64,000 nt of DNA from Flammulina velutipes. Taxonomy: Eukaryota > Basidiomycota > Agaricomycetes > Agaricales > Physalacriaceae. Below are positions 1-12,037 of this stretch, in pieces; within the stretch, counting starts at the first letter, position 1; each line of letters opens with the position of its first letter. Under the pieces are notes generated by a model. That model made no database searches and was not told the origin of the DNA. It saw only the letters and a list, made by a program, of their open reading frames with translations. The stretch lies in assembly GCA_011800155.1 (NCBI GenBank), contig CM022371.1, forward strand, positions 1,488,001-1,552,000, written 5' to 3'. The position numbers were made by a program, and so were the translations under genes.

Positions 1-416
1 AGCACAGGCATCGCCCGTGCCCCATGGTCCTGCATCTCGCACTATGTTATTATTCGTTCGGTGGGTTTTGCTGGAGGGCACGATCCCCATCACCAGTCCC
101 GGGGGCACGACATGGTAGCATCTTTTTCAACAGTCATCGGAATCTAGAGGTATGTACACTTGCGTCTCACTGCAATTTTTGATCCCAGCGGATTCAAATT
201 TCTGGGCCCTTCAGAATACCTCGACCACCCAACTTTACATGATGCTTTCAATATCCACTAACTCAGTCTAACTGACAAATTCCCATAAAGTATCCCACGA
301 CAAGAGGCGTAGGACATACATTCTCACAGACTACAGCTGGCTCGCGATCTAACATACGTGTATGATTTGGTTATGAAGAGCGATGAGTAATACTTGATAT
401 AATTATGGCTCTTCAC
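1..416. other. No recognisable gene at left edge
   Basis: I see no convincing coding exon, RNA gene or repeat in this stretch. It lies downstream of the first membrane-protein gene and could hold the 3' UTR of that gene plus the promoter or 3' end of a gene outside the window. Confidence 0.4.
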
Positions 417-1024
417 TCATCTCTGCAATTCTTTGTCAACCAGACAACAGCGGCACAGTGATTATATTGGCTCACCTTGTTCTCCGCGAACAATAACCGT
501 TCCCAATCACTCAGCAGCATGATAACCTCCTCCGAATCCTTCTCTCGTCCTAGTCCATGCTCCAAATCTTGGAAGACGTTGAGGACGCTGCTCATACGAT
601 GCGCAACAGCGACGCCGAACGCCACAAAATATAATAGGGTCGGAGTGGAGAATGTGGATGCCAGGAGATGGAGGATTCTCCCCAGTGGTGGCTCAGAGGA
701 CGAGTAGATATCATACAAGACGATGGAAGCTGCCAGCGTCACGGTTGGTATGACACGGCTGGGCACGCGTTGGATGAGTCCGGATAGGACAGTAGCGTAC
801 TCATCCGCGTAACAGTCTAGCTCGCGAAGAGCAGCGTAGACCACAAATATGAAAGAAATCAGTGCAAGGGCAGCGACTGCAGAGGATGCGAGGAGTTCCG
901 TAATGTGAACGGAGTTGGTGATGATGGAAATTGGAGTAGGGGCCAAGACGGCGCGCGATGCCTCTACCAGAGCGAGTATGAAGGTGTAGTAGACGAAGGA
1001 TAGGATGAAAGCCGAAGACGCCAT
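417..1024 (-). CDS. Small multipass membrane protein, function unknown
   Basis: I do not recognise this protein. The single long exon (1024 to about 476) encodes four or five hydrophobic segments separated by short loops, then a charged tail rich in Glu and Asp. A GTGAGC donor at 475 and an acceptor ending at 423 would remove 53 nt and leave only Arg plus a stop at 417-419; read through without splicing, the frame stops a few bases later, so the end hardly changes. The ATG at 1022-1024 is the first in frame and a TATA-like element sits about 40 nt upstream. The next gene has the same strand, a similar size and a similar layout of membrane segments followed by an acidic tail, so the two may be distant paralogs; that is inference from topology only. 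Confidence 0.55.
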
Positions 1025-1062
1025 GATGGGTGGGGATTAAAGCAGTTGTTACAATAGGAGAG

Positions 1063-1070
1063 TTATATAA
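1063..1070 (-). promoter_or_regulatory. TATA-like element for the first membrane protein
   Basis: TTATATAA lies about 40 nt upstream of the ATG at 1024. The motif is palindromic, so the sequence alone does not set its direction; the downstream start codon favours the minus strand. Confidence 0.4.
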
Positions 1071-1184
1071 GGTGTGTCCGGGGAATGCAGGGAAGAATGA
1101 GGAGATCGCTTTGTTGTCGTGAGGGATTATGTACAGCCTTGAGCGCTTTGTACGTTGCGCGAAACGGAGGGATGAAGGCCAAGA

Positions 1185-1724
1185 TCAGATCGATTTCCGG
1201 GATAGAGAAAAGGATGGTGGAGGATCCGGGGAAGGTGTTCTCGAGAGTCCACTTTCAAGTGCCACTGCCAGCTCATCCGAATCCTCCTCGTGATCAGCCG
1301 TCGCAACCATGGTCCGGTATTGATACAGCATGACCATATCATGAGCGAGGATCAAGAAAACCATCGCCTGCACACTCTTTGCGGAGAACGTGAACATAAA
1401 GGTTCCGCATAGGCGTGCCAGGTACCCCTTTGGAAGAGAGGCATAGATCATGTCGTTGGCCAAGGCAGCGGACAAGATTAGAATTGCGGCGTAGTTCCAT
1501 TTTTGGGCAGAAGAGATTCGGTATCGGTAACGGAATAGATAGATATGCGCCAAGGTTTCGAATGATTGAACCAAAAGTTCGACCAGAGCCCCTCCGGCGA
1601 GTACCCTTGACGAAATGGCAAGCCACTTGTTGGGCAACGTGTTTGCAACGAGGTTTACTAGCAGCTCCAAGACAACTTGGGATAGAACAAGAGCCGAGCT
1701 TATATAGATGATCTTTTGCGACAT
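1185..1724 (-). CDS. Second small multipass membrane protein, function unknown
   Basis: This is an uninterrupted frame of 179 residues that I do not recognise. It begins with a hydrophobic segment, has four to five predicted membrane spans up to about residue 140, and ends in a soluble acidic and then Pro/Ser-rich tail. The start at 1722-1724 is the first ATG and follows a TATA-like element by about 50 nt. It sits upstream of and parallel to the first membrane protein, with about 160 nt between them. Similar length, span number and acidic tail suggest a local duplication followed by divergence, though I cannot see clear residue identity. No enzyme motif is visible. Confidence 0.55.
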   Translation of the reverse strand: MSQKIIYISSALVLSQVVLELLVNLVANTLPNKWLAISSRVLAGGALVELLVQSFETLAHIYLFRYRYRISSAQKWNYAAILILSAALANDMIYASLPKGYLARLCGTFMFTFSAKSVQAMVFLILAHDMVMLYQYRTMVATADHEEDSDELAVALESGLSRTPSPDPPPSFSLSRKSI

Positions 1725-1775
1725 GACTGTGTAATGTCAAGAGGTTGAAAGTGATCGGTGCAAGACACCTAGAGG

Positions 1776-1784
1776 ATTATATAG
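1776..1784 (-). promoter_or_regulatory. TATA-like element for the second membrane protein
   Basis: CTATATAAT read on the minus strand, about 52 nt upstream of the ATG at 1724, in a typical position for a fungal core promoter. Confidence 0.4.
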
Positions 1785-1969
1785 ATGACCCCTGTCTTTA
1801 GGGGGAGCGCATCACATAACAGGATAGTTATAGACTCGGCCAAAAAAGCCGTTATGCCAAGGCGAGTTTCGGACATAAATACATGCGCCACAATTCGGCT
1901 GAAAACCAAAGAAGAAAATATTAGATTGCAACATAGATCGTAGTGAAAAATGTGAAAGATTATTGATTA

Positions 1970-4900
1970 TCATGCAGAAGCCAATTCCTTCTCTATCTGT
2001 TGAAGGACGGTGGGATCCGCCGGGGCCAAGAATCGCGTTCGGAACACTTCTGAGCCGTACATCGCCTCCGCTTCTTGCAAGCGATCACGGACATAGGTGC
2101 TCAACTTCAGAGTACGAACAGGATCGTTGTCGTAGAGCTGATGATAGATCTGTGAATAGGTCCGAGCAATGAATGTTCCAACAAGACGTACCATCTTTCG
2201 ACGTTCATACTCTGGAGTGGAATGGCTATCCTTGAATATTTCGTTAGGTGGATCCTCCTGTTCCCAGTGTCGCCGCAATGGGGAATCTTGAGACCTAAAT
2301 GACTTTAAATCCGTGGAAGACACTCCAGGTCAAAGGACACTTACTCATCTTCGACTGGCGTCGTGATCTCCCTGATTTCAGCGAAGACGTCTGTCCAGAT
2401 GTTGAAGATTTCCGAATGCAGTCTTTGAAGTATCTCGGCTTTTCCCGTGGCGACAAGACTCCCCATGCCCATAGCACACAGTTTGCGATGTCTGGATTCT
2501 GACATGTTGTCGAACTAGTTGTGGATGAGCAATATATGACACTTCAAAAAGGGACGACATACCTTTGTCCACCACGCGTCCATCAACAGCTCGTAAAGCT
2601 TCGCCTCCGATAGATTCAATTTTGGTGCAGTATGGGTCATGAGTTGCAAGAACATAGATCGGTCGACCATAGCGATCCGAGAGAGAACGTAGATGTGTTC
2701 GGTTAGAACATACGTGGCGACCTGAAAATTATCAGACAGGATTGGATTCCAATGGATGAAAGCAAGTACCTCTGAATCAAACAACGTCTGCAAAAGATAC
2801 GCAAATAGGCCAGAAATGTGTAATGCCTCTCCCCACAGATTTGACGGTGTCGTAGTCACAATCATATTCAGGGCGATAACCATGTCCTTCTGTTGTGTGG
2901 TTACTGACACGCTTCCCAGCGCTTCGCGGAACGCTTCAAACAACGGTACAGCGCAGACCTGGAAGAGGCTCTTAAGACGGTTATCAAGTACAACTCATAA
3001 ATAACTCACTTGAAGGATCTGAGGTCCGGCTAAGATGATATACGAGTCAATAAGATCGATGACCTGCGACAACAAATCCAAGTTGGTCCCTAACATGCGC
3101 AATGAATCTGGGAAGAGTTCGAGGTAGGGCTGAACAGCGGCATTGTCGGGACAGTTGCGTAGCGCGACTTTCCATAGGGCCAGGGCATCTTCGTCGAGTT
3201 GAACCTATAGATAGCACATTAGGGCCGAGCTTAAATACGTGGTGAGTGACCCACTTTTTCTTGTAAACCTTCGCGAATCAGGGGAATGACGATGTGAGTC
3301 AGTTTGGTAGAATCTCCTTTCACAGCCTGTGTACAAGTCGTCAGCAAGAAACAACCAAGCATAAGAACGAAGTCATACGTTGACGAGATTCATCACTGTC
3401 GTCAATAAAGAAGCCTTTAGTAAGAAATCGTCGCCAGCATCAGTCCCTATCATGAAAGTTGAGCTAAGCTACGACAAGGTAAGGCGATACGACCTACAAA
3501 TCCCAGGTAGAGGTTGTGTGATAGTATCGATAAGAGGCGATATCTACTGGAGTCAATATTCCGTTCACAGTGAGGTCGTGAAGAGTCGTACCCTTTCTCC
3601 GGCATACTCGATGATAGTGTTCAGTGTGGAACCTACTCTTCGCTTGTTCTCGAGCGTGTCTGCTTCCCCCATGAGCTTGACGAGTTCAGTCACTGCCATC
3701 GGCAGCCATTGCTGGAACATATTGATGTCGAAGGTGATAGTCTGAGCCATGGTAAGCCGCGCATTACTTGACAGGGAAAAAACACATACATCAACACACT
3801 CCCGAAGAGCCATCGCAGCAGTCAGTCGTACCACAGTATCCGTCCCAGGACTGCGGTCACCCAAGAGATGCATGAGGATCTGCCATGCGACTGGTACATT
3901 GGGATTGGTTGCAACTTGAACCCATTTCCCAATGAGCCATGCAATTCTTCGCTTGATGATTGGATAACTGTAGGCAGATTAGTAAAACGTTCGAAACGAT
4001 GGTAGTTTACTCGCTTGGTATCAGTACTCTGGGCTTCAGCAACCAGGATCTCCGATGCCCATCGCTCGAAGGGAATGACATCCTGAAGTTGATGTGCACA
4101 TCGACCCATTGCACAATACAGGGCCTCCTTCTGCAGAACCCCAGCAAAGTCGGGCGCTGGCTTCCCTGGCTATATAGTTAGGTTCTATGAAAGTCCTGAG
4201 ATTACAAAGAGGACGAACCAGCTAAGTCGTTGAACATCGTTTGTAATAATGGAACGACGTATTCCGTGAATTGATTCGACATCTGGATTAACACTCTTTC
4301 GCTGCATGCCTGACAATCAACATGAGTGGAACGGCACGCTCTTCAAAAGATGAACTCACTCGGATTTCATACTCCCACTGATCGTTTTCTTTGTCCTCGG
4401 TATTCACCCATTCTTCAGGATCTGCTGACCATGCTTGCAAGTCCTGCACGTTGAGGGGTATGAGCCGAGATACGATTGTCTTCACCGCGTTGGCCACGAA
4501 TTCTTGAGGGAGCGCTGAGGTTGCATTAGTTCTACAATATCATCAAGTAAACAACAGGACAAACCATTCTGATTAGGCATGCCGTTCTTTTTGACTGGTG
4601 CCCATTGTGATAGGTTCTCCTTGAATAGGACCATACCCTGCACAAGGATACGAACAGGGTATAAAACGAAAGGGGAGTCTAGAACAAAATGTGGTATCAA
4701 TCAGTGTGCCCCACTTGTGTGAGAAGTCAAGCCAACCTGCGACTGCTTCTGAAGGGGCCGAGATAGCCTCCGATACATGATTCCAGTAAAACAACACGAG
4801 GTCGTCACACCCCGGTAATTCGACGAAGCGCACATGGGAGAGTTGAGCCAGTCGCCTGAAGCACTTCCCCAAATGTCGTACGTGTTTGGTGAGGACCTCG

Positions 4901-6060
4901 ATGAACGCTCTTGATTGGCGTGTCTCCTGGGTGAGCGAAGTCATAATACCGTGACGGAGCTGCAATAATGCTTTGACTTGAGTGGCTGAGCTTTGGAAGA
5001 ACTGATTGAACTAGACGGAGAAACCTTTCAGCGAAGGTCAATGATAGGAACGAGCACATACCCACTCTTGCTTGGACTTGAATGCCTCCGCGCCAGTGTT
5101 CTCGCCTCTCTGCCACAACCAGATTGCGATCTTGGATACGCACTTGTACACCTGGTGCGCAAGAAGGACGTCGTAATAAACACGATCTGAGTGGATCGAA
5201 GCAGCATCCACGGTCGTGAAAGCAGCGGCCATGGTAGCATAGTACCCATAAAGAACACTATGCAGCTGCTCAACGAGCTAAAAATTGTTGAATTAGTTGA
5301 AGAATTACGCGGAGAATGGATTTTCTACTGCAGCCATAGTTTTCGCCCCTGTGAGCAGTTTTTGCGCTGCAAACTCGCGTAGGACACCATTGAGAAGCTC
5401 TAGGCCTCTCTGTAGTAGGACAGTATTCCGTGGATCGGAGGACGATGAGCTATAGCGCTGCTGGAGATTGCTATCGATAATTGCCATTAGATCATTGACG
5501 AGATTGGGCCTTCATATTATTAAAAAGTGAGAGGTTGGGCGTTGGCGCAGTTTTTTTGGGCGTACCATGCTAATGGGAAATCCTGTCGAGCTATCTTGGA
5601 AACGATCACCCGATTACAGTCAGCTATCTATATTGAAGGTTAGTTACGTCCAACAAAGTATGGCTTGAAAGGGCTCACTGTCTGATCCTCCTCTTCGAGA
5701 AAGGTAAGGCATCGCGCTCGTATCCTCTTCCTGTGCTCGTCATTCTGAAGCCTGCAGCAGTTCGTTGTGAATAATCCCGGGTGATTTATGAAAGACGTAC
5801 TTTCTTGACTTCCATGATTTGAGAGCCTCGTTTTTGAACTGGATAATGGCAAGCTTCCGCACTGGCAGTGGCACAGATCGTTCTGCGGCAATGGTTTGAA
5901 GGGCATCAAAGGCGCCAAAGTGTTCTAGCATAATTTTGAGGCGTTTGTCTGACTGGTGCAGAATTTGGGGATCTTGAGACGAGGCGCCGACGAGAACGTC
6001 GTAGAGCTCTGCCGGGTTGACCTCTTCGACGGTGACGCCCATAGCTATGCCAGTATGCAT
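1970..6060 (-). CDS. Importin-11 / Kap120-like nuclear transport receptor (karyopherin beta)
   Basis: Karyopherin-beta proteins carry cargo through nuclear pores under RanGTP control. The N-terminus shows the importin-beta N-terminal pattern: a helix with SSQDPQ, a second helix, then 'LAIIQFKNEALKSWKSRK' followed by an exon with 'NDEHRKRIRARC', as in the importin-11 family. About a dozen exons follow over 4 kb, all rich in paired amphipathic helices (HEAT-like), ending in SA and a TGA at 1970-1972. The long scaffold and the N-terminal match point to IPO11/Kap120 rather than exportin-1 or importin-beta-1, but I judged this by eye. The first ATG is at 6058-6060; another in-frame ATG at 6042 begins MGVTVEE and could be the real start. 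The first intron has a GTACGT donor and ends CTGCAG. The gene is divergent from SLX4, about 230 bp away. Confidence 0.72.
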
Positions 6061-6294
6061 AGTGGGCAAAGATAGGATGTACTGTTTGCAAGATAGAAAA
6101 AGGAGAGATGGTGGTGGTATAAGATTGAAATGAGGTCTACAGTCGCGTACAGGTACTTAATGAGGTTAAGGAAAGAGGTTTGCCACACAACAGCAAACAA
6201 CGCGTCGCGCTCATGTTATTATGTCAGCGAGCCAATGTTGGCTTTACGCTGTCTTGGCTGCCTTGCTCGACGTCCTCAACAACGACCACGAACA

Positions 6295-8196
6295 ATGTCA
6301 AGACTGGCCTACGACGTTGTCGTCGACTCTGAGCCTGAAAGAGAGGAATACAGGAAACAGAGAAGATTGCAACGCCAAAGACGCCAGAGCCCGCCACCGG
6401 CGCAGACTATCATCATTCATCTCTCCGACGAGGACACTGGCTCTGCAAGCGCACCTGTTTCGAAAGAAAGCATTATCGAAATATCAGGTCTTTCTTTCGA
6501 TTTGTCTCTATACTTTGTCTTACTTACCTTCTGCAGATGATAGCGAGGACTCGGAGGCCCCAGCCATGCTAAATTCGCCTCTGTCGTTGCCATTTGTTCA
6601 CTCTGAGAAGTCACGCCAACCACCGCTCGCCACTAAGCACCACCTCGTCGACGACTCTGCAATCTTTGACGACTCCATCAATCCACTACCGAGTCTACAC
6701 GCCGAGTCCTCTTCGGCAGGCAGAGCACGAACAAGAGCAACTCCTGCTCCCACAGAGCTATCTGCCTCAGACGAGGACGAGCCTGGCAGCCTTAACATTG
6801 CCCATTTTGCCTTCAAGGACACAAAGGCTAAACCTAGGAAAGAAACCCCTAATATGTCGCGCAATCTATCCTCCCGCCCATCAACTCGTCCCAAGAAACT
6901 AAAGTCCAGCGACCGGTTCGCGCAAGACTTCTCCGATGCACAGCTCAACAGAGTCCTGAAATGCGTATGTTGCGACTTGTCCTGGACAACACGGAAAAGT
7001 GCATCTCAAAAACTCGTCCACTTACGGTCGTGCGCCAAGAAACAGGTGTTTTCTGACGAAACCGTCCGTGTACGGATGACCAAGTATCTTGCAGGACTTC
7101 CCGACTCTCAGCCTCCTGCAAAAGACGCATCCACTGGGGACACCTATTTCCAGGAGATCGTGCGAGACGCGGCTCCAAAGAAACGGACTCGCCGAGTCGA
7201 AGTATCTAACACAGTCATGGCACCGTCTGTCGTCAGAACCGCCATCCTGCACCGAGCGGAAACCCTTCTTGGTCGCCCCTCGACGTCTAAGCCACTTCCC
7301 GAACCCTCCACACCAATACCTGCTACTCAAACCTTCGCTCCTTCTAAATTCGGCGGAAGACCTGCCTGGGAAATCGAGTCTGATTCAGATGCAGACGACT
7401 CTCCCTTCCCCGCCACACAGGCCTTTGGGCCATCCAAATTTCAGTCTGCGCGCAGCGATTCTGATAGTCCAAGCATAGGATCTGACCACTCCTCATCTCG
7501 ACCCGAGGCATCAAGGGTATTTCCATCTCCTTCGTCTCTCCAGAATAAGACTGATAACACACAGACCTCTCCCTTTCACCCCTCCAGCTCAAGCGCACAT
7601 TATCCAACGTCTCCTTTGACGTCTCATGTGGCCCTCCATCCCGACTTTCTACACCCAAATGACCCAGACGCTCTCGGTTTATATGACGATATTTATAACT
7701 CAAATGATGATGGCGCTCTACTACACTTTGAGCCCGAATCGCCCAGAATGGTGGAGCCTATAGCCTCCCAGCCGTCGACACCCTCCAAGAACAGCAAAGT
7801 TCCGAAGCGAAAACCCAAGAAGTCTCCGGTCAAGACGACGACATTACCCAAGTGGAAAGAGGATGAATTCGACGAAAACTGGGAAACGGAAATGAAGCGC
7901 AAGATTCAGACTGATAAGGACCTTTATTTCCGTATCCTGAGATATGAGGTAAGTCTTACGACGCGCCGACATCGATGCGAGAAGTGACGAATGCACGAAC
8001 AGCCGATCCACTTCGATGTATTCCTTGAATTGGCCACAGTTGAAGGACGTCCTGTCAGCGGCATGTTGAAGTACCAAGTTAGGGTGTTCCTCGACAAACA
8101 GGTAAGCATGGCCAGTTTTGTAGGACCGAAAGGACACTAATGCATCCCTTGTAGGCTATTGCATTTTTTGGTGGAGAATCTTCCTGGAGACGCTAA
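6295..8196 (+). CDS. SLX4: SLX4, scaffold subunit of the SLX1-SLX4 structure-specific endonuclease
   Basis: SLX4 binds and activates the SLX1 nuclease that cuts branched DNA such as Holliday junctions and stalled forks. Four exons join in frame: 6295-6487, 6537-7948, 8003-8101 and 8155-8196, giving 567 residues. The N-terminal half is acidic and disordered with SDSE-type clusters. A Cys pair near residue 205 (CVCCDLSW) followed by HLRSCAKK resembles a small zinc-binding element. The C-terminus carries the conserved SLX4 signature: 'DLYFRILRYEPIHFDVFLEL' and then a short helix ending AIAFFGGESSWRR, which is the SLX1-binding end of the family. A frame extends upstream of the chosen ATG, but MSRLAYDVVVDSEPE at 6295 fits the acidic start of fungal SLX4. 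Splicing uses a GTCTTT donor for intron 1, which is weak but phase-correct. Confidence 0.85.
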
Positions 8197-8350
8197 GACC
8201 ACGTTCATTTCTAAGATAGCGCCATGTAAACTGAGGAATCAGAGCAATGTCCTTCTAACGCGGCTTGGCGCACTGTCTCGATTGACGGCCCAAAAAATAC
8301 ATGACGCTGACAATAGTACAAAGAGAATACACTTCGACGCAACATCTTTA

Positions 8351-8925
8351 CTACACGGGCCAATGTATTAACTCCTCCCATTCGACTACGAAATCCTTGA
8401 ATGTATCATAATGGTTCAAAGCGAGATCGTATGTAAATTGTTCGAGAGGAGCGCTCGAATTCAAGATCTTGAAGAAGTGTCGTCGATATATGATAATCAA
8501 GAGCCTAAAGAAAAGACCTACAGCAGATTCAAACCGGTCCATGAAAACGCGAGCATGTACAACGCTCTTTTGACCATAGATAGAACCGTCCTGACCGAGC
8601 GAGGTGAGGAAGCAAGACATATCTAGCCACGCATCCAGAACGACAGGGAAGGCGCTCGAGAGGTCTCTTGTTTGAAATTCTATGAAGTAGTACCAGCTGA
8701 ATGTAAGAAGGTATGGTAGTGAGACTAGCAGTCAAACAGATAAGTATACCGCACGTCAAGAGTGAACACAGATATTCTCACATATCATCAAAAAAGACAA
8801 ATACCCTCTTAGGAGGTACGCGGGGTTCCGGTAGAAGATACTCAAAGCGACAAAAATCAAGGCGAGCCCCCAACATATTGCAGTGGTGCGTCGTGACGCG
8901 TCCACTGCTGGTTACGCCACGCACA
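8351..8925 (-). CDS. Hypothetical membrane protein, N-terminus unresolved
   Basis: Not recognised. Two exons are clear. The upstream one encodes 'WGLALIFVALSIFYRNPAYL' and more hydrophobic sequence up to about 8770; a GTGAGA donor and an acceptor ending GCTAG join it in phase to 'SLPYLLTFSWYYFIEFQTRD' and then a soluble region with a further hydrophobic stretch (GLFFRLLIIIYRR) and an acidic end, stop at 8351-8353. So at least three membrane spans are likely. I could not fix the first exon: an acceptor ending CAGCAG near 8925 implies a further exon upstream. It runs tail-to-tail with SLX4, 154 bp apart. It may be the 3' part of the gene that follows on the minus strand, but no phase-compatible splice joins the two. 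Confidence 0.4.
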
Positions 8926-9011
8926 CGCGGTGTTGAGCCGTGTTTGGCATTGCCATCCGGCACGTTCTGTAGATTCTCTGTTCGCGTCTCCAGACAATAC
9001 TATCATTGCAT

Positions 9012-9632
9012 TCACGTCTGAGGCAGCGATTCCCTCGACGACCGCTCGGGCCACTCCAATATGGTGGCAAAGTGTTCTACGGCGATAGGAGGGCTAAAGC
9101 CCTGTCAAAGGCCGGTCAGTAGTTGTCTACGTGTTACATATCAAAGAGTCCAACCTTTTTAGCGTCAAGGAGTTTAGGATTCAATTCCTCCATAGCTTTG
9201 TTTATATTGTTAGCTAGGATGCTGCACCGGCGTGATAGGTCTGCGTCGATATGAATGGAAGAAGGGTCAGATGAGCTTTGTGCGACAAGTTCAAAGATAT
9301 CGCCAAGTTCCCCGCTCCAGCGTTCTTGCAGAGCATGTAGACTAAACGCGGTGCCGATGAGACGTCGAAGGCGTCGGCATCGATTGGGCAAGCTATTTTC
9401 TTGATAAGTCAAGTGAGATAGAAACTGGCAGCCTCATAGGAATTCACCAGAACACAGGTGGCGAAAGGTAGAGTTTGAGAAGCTCGAAGTAACATTCGTT
9501 GAGCTCCTGTAGGAGAGAGCTGCGCCCGCCTTGGTTGGTGTGTAGGTCAATGTGCATAGATAGCACCATATAACTTCCAACAAAGCGAGGCTGACGATAA
9601 AAGGGCGGATTGTAGACTTCAGATTCTTGCAT
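9012..9632 (-). CDS. Hypothetical protein, three exons
   Basis: I do not recognise the product. Three pieces join in frame: an exon from 9632 starting MQESEVYNPPFYRQ; a second after a GTGAAT donor and an acceptor ending AATAG, encoding 'NRCRRLRRLIGTAFSLHALQ' and a long helical region; and a third after a GTTGGA donor and an acceptor ending GACAG, encoding GFSPPIAVEHFATILEWPER and a stop at 9012-9014. The product of roughly 170 residues is mostly helical, with no membrane span and no catalytic motif that I can see. The frame stays open upstream of 9632, so the real start may be further left on the minus strand. It lies between folylpolyglutamate synthase and the membrane protein, all on the minus strand. 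Confidence 0.4.
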
Positions 9633-9810
9633 AGCGGTCGTTGACTTCGAAGTGCAGCTCGGAGATTGCCGTGCTGAATCTGCACCATCATCCCACTGTT
9701 AGACGTTTTATAGTGGGGCGTTGAAGCCATCCTGGTATGTAACTTATTCCCAAGTCTACTCTAGTATGTCTCTATCATGAAGTAAATTAAGTATAAGTAA
9801 TGTAATGCGT

Positions 9811-11761
9811 TCACAACGCAGCCTCAGCAAGCGCCGCCACCTCGATCACACCTCCAACGAGATGCAAACTCCCAGAAACCAAGACACCAACAGACTCGTT
9901 CTTATCAGATACCTCCTTGACCACTCTGACGGCGTGCTCGACAGATGGGAGGACGTGGACGTGCTCTCGCGGGAAGGAGGGAACAACAGACAACCAGGCC
10001 TCTTCTAATTGACGCTGCACTGTCAGCTCTGCCAACTCTTGCTCGGGTATCGCGACTGCCGTCAGATCTAACAGGGCATCAGCAGCCGCGCAGGATATGT
10101 AGGAGATGTATCTATACCTCCTTTGAAGGCCCCATCAGCATATGTAACATTTGTGCAAAAGATCACTTCGTCAAAATACGCGTCTGGAGATTCTTTGCTA
10201 TCATATTTCTTGAGTTGAGACGTTATCTTCTTGTGCATCGCTGTCAAGAATGCAGGACCCGACCGCCCGCTGGTACAGTTGAAGATGAGCACACGCTTGT
10301 GCGATGTTCTGTCGTCAAATAATCAGACAAATCGAGCTCATTGATACCAGCAAATGCAAACCTTGCCGATAGCATGGATAGCCCCACAGTAGGATCGACA
10401 TGCCACTGCAAACAGCAGTCTAAGCTTTCAAGCGTGTGAGCACCATCGAGATACCAGGTCAGCTTGTTTGTTTGTGGGTCTTGCACCGTCTGGCATCGAC
10501 CCGGCCACTTTGTCTCCTCTAGCGCCACAGAGACAGTAGGGGTCAATTCTGAGGTCCAAGCTTCGCCCGTCTGTTTGGCAATGAATGTTTGGGCCAAGTG
10601 GACGGCAAGATTGGCATTTTGAATTTGGTGTGAACCGGCAAGACCTATACAAGTTGGGTGAGGGTGGTTCGAGGCGGGGGAAACATATCTCATACCGAGC
10701 CGTGTTGTAGCAATGCCAGGAATCAGAGGAGCAAGGACGAACTCGGATGCCTTTTGCAAGTTTTCAGCTTCTGTGAAGTGCGATTATGTTCTACAAACAT
10801 ACCTTCAGTTCCCGTGCCCGCTCTTGGAGGACAGATAAGGCCTCTGCTGGTTGCTCCATGCTGAATGCCGGAACGCCTTCCTATAGTTATTTAGCGTAAG
10901 GGACTTGTAACTGGACGCGATATATCCATGCCTTGTAGATTCCACCTTTTTGCCACGCAATTTCCTGGATAGTACGTCCTAGTACTGTGACATGGTCGAT
11001 CCCGAGAGCAGTGACGCCGGCAACGACAGGCTTCGGTACAATGTTCGTGCTGTCATAGGCACCCCCGACGCCTACTTCGAGGACTGTAGCATTGACCTTC
11101 ATGTCGAGGAAAGCATGGAAAGCGAGGAGAGTCAGGAATCGGAAGTAGCCAGGTTTCTCTGGCGTCGACTCTGTTATTCTCTAATCGATGATAAGAGAAT
11201 TGCATGGATAAATGGCAGGCACTGACCGGATTTTTATCAAGCCTATCCCAGACTTGGAAAAAGTATTTTGCAAAGTCCTCCTCGGAAAGCGGTTTGCCGT
11301 TTACGCGTATTCGCTCGCGGACCGCGACGAGATGAGGCGATGTGTAGAGACCTGAGTTGCAGATGAGTTGCAGCGCCTGCGAATTTCCCAACCAACACAC
11401 CGACTTTCCAATCTGGTTTTATTTTTGTGAGGATGCTGTTGGTGAATGCACTCGTTGAGCCTTTCCCCTTCGTCCCGGTTATATGGATGACATTCAGCGC
11501 GTTCAGATCGTCTGGCTGCATGGACCCAACTGTCAGAATTTTTCTGGCGTCAAGGATCTGAAAACGCACGGTGTACCCTATTCTGCCCAGGTACTCAAGC
11601 ATCTCAGGTATGGCAGTATTGCTGAGGCGCTTGCCCGCTGCGATGGCTGCAGCATTGGATTGCAGCGAATTTAAAGACTCGACGGCATGCTGGTACGTTC
11701 TGGTCGACATTGCTCGACGAGATAGCAAGAAGGAAGGCAAGGAACATCCGGCGAATAGCAT
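9811..11761 (-). CDS. Folylpolyglutamate synthase
   Basis: This enzyme adds gamma-linked glutamates to folates using ATP, which keeps them in the cell and supports one-carbon metabolism. The diagnostic ATP-binding loop is intact: 'NVIHITGTKGKGSTSAFTNS'. Downstream exons give the folate-binding region (SGLYTSPHLVAVRERIRVNG), the Mg-binding 'ALGIDHVTVLGRTIQEIAWQ', and near the end the ligase C-terminal 'VLVSGSLHLVGGVIEV', with a stop at 9811-9813. Two starts are likely. ATG at 11761 begins 'MLFAGCSLPSFLLSRRAM', which looks like a mitochondrial presequence; ATG at 11710 (MSTRTYQHAV) would give a cytosolic form. Dual targeting from alternative starts is known for this enzyme family; here it is inference. 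About six to eight short introns interrupt the gene. Confidence 0.88.
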
Positions 11762-12037
11762 GCTTGATAACAAGTGCGACGCCTGCCAAATCGGGCTATC
11801 ACCTTCCGCATCAAGATTCATCCGGCGCTGCGCCACACACACAGTTACCACCACCATCTTGGAATGGGCTAGTACCTCCGCAGGGGCGTCTTGCTCATTC
11901 CTGGGCTGCGACTCGGCGGCGACATGAGCCTCGAACTTAGTCATGGGTGTATAAAATGTTTGTCTCATTAGTGTTAGACATTCCCTCTCCCTATCGTACA
12001 GCTTGTCAACCAAAAAGCAAAGAAGTAATAGTACCTG

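Noticed and set aside
6221..6294. An earlier in-frame extension of the SLX4 exon region in other frames
   Set aside because: The longest open frame runs through the first intron in a different phase; the ATG at 6295 gives the acidic N-terminus and joins cleanly at 6487/6537.
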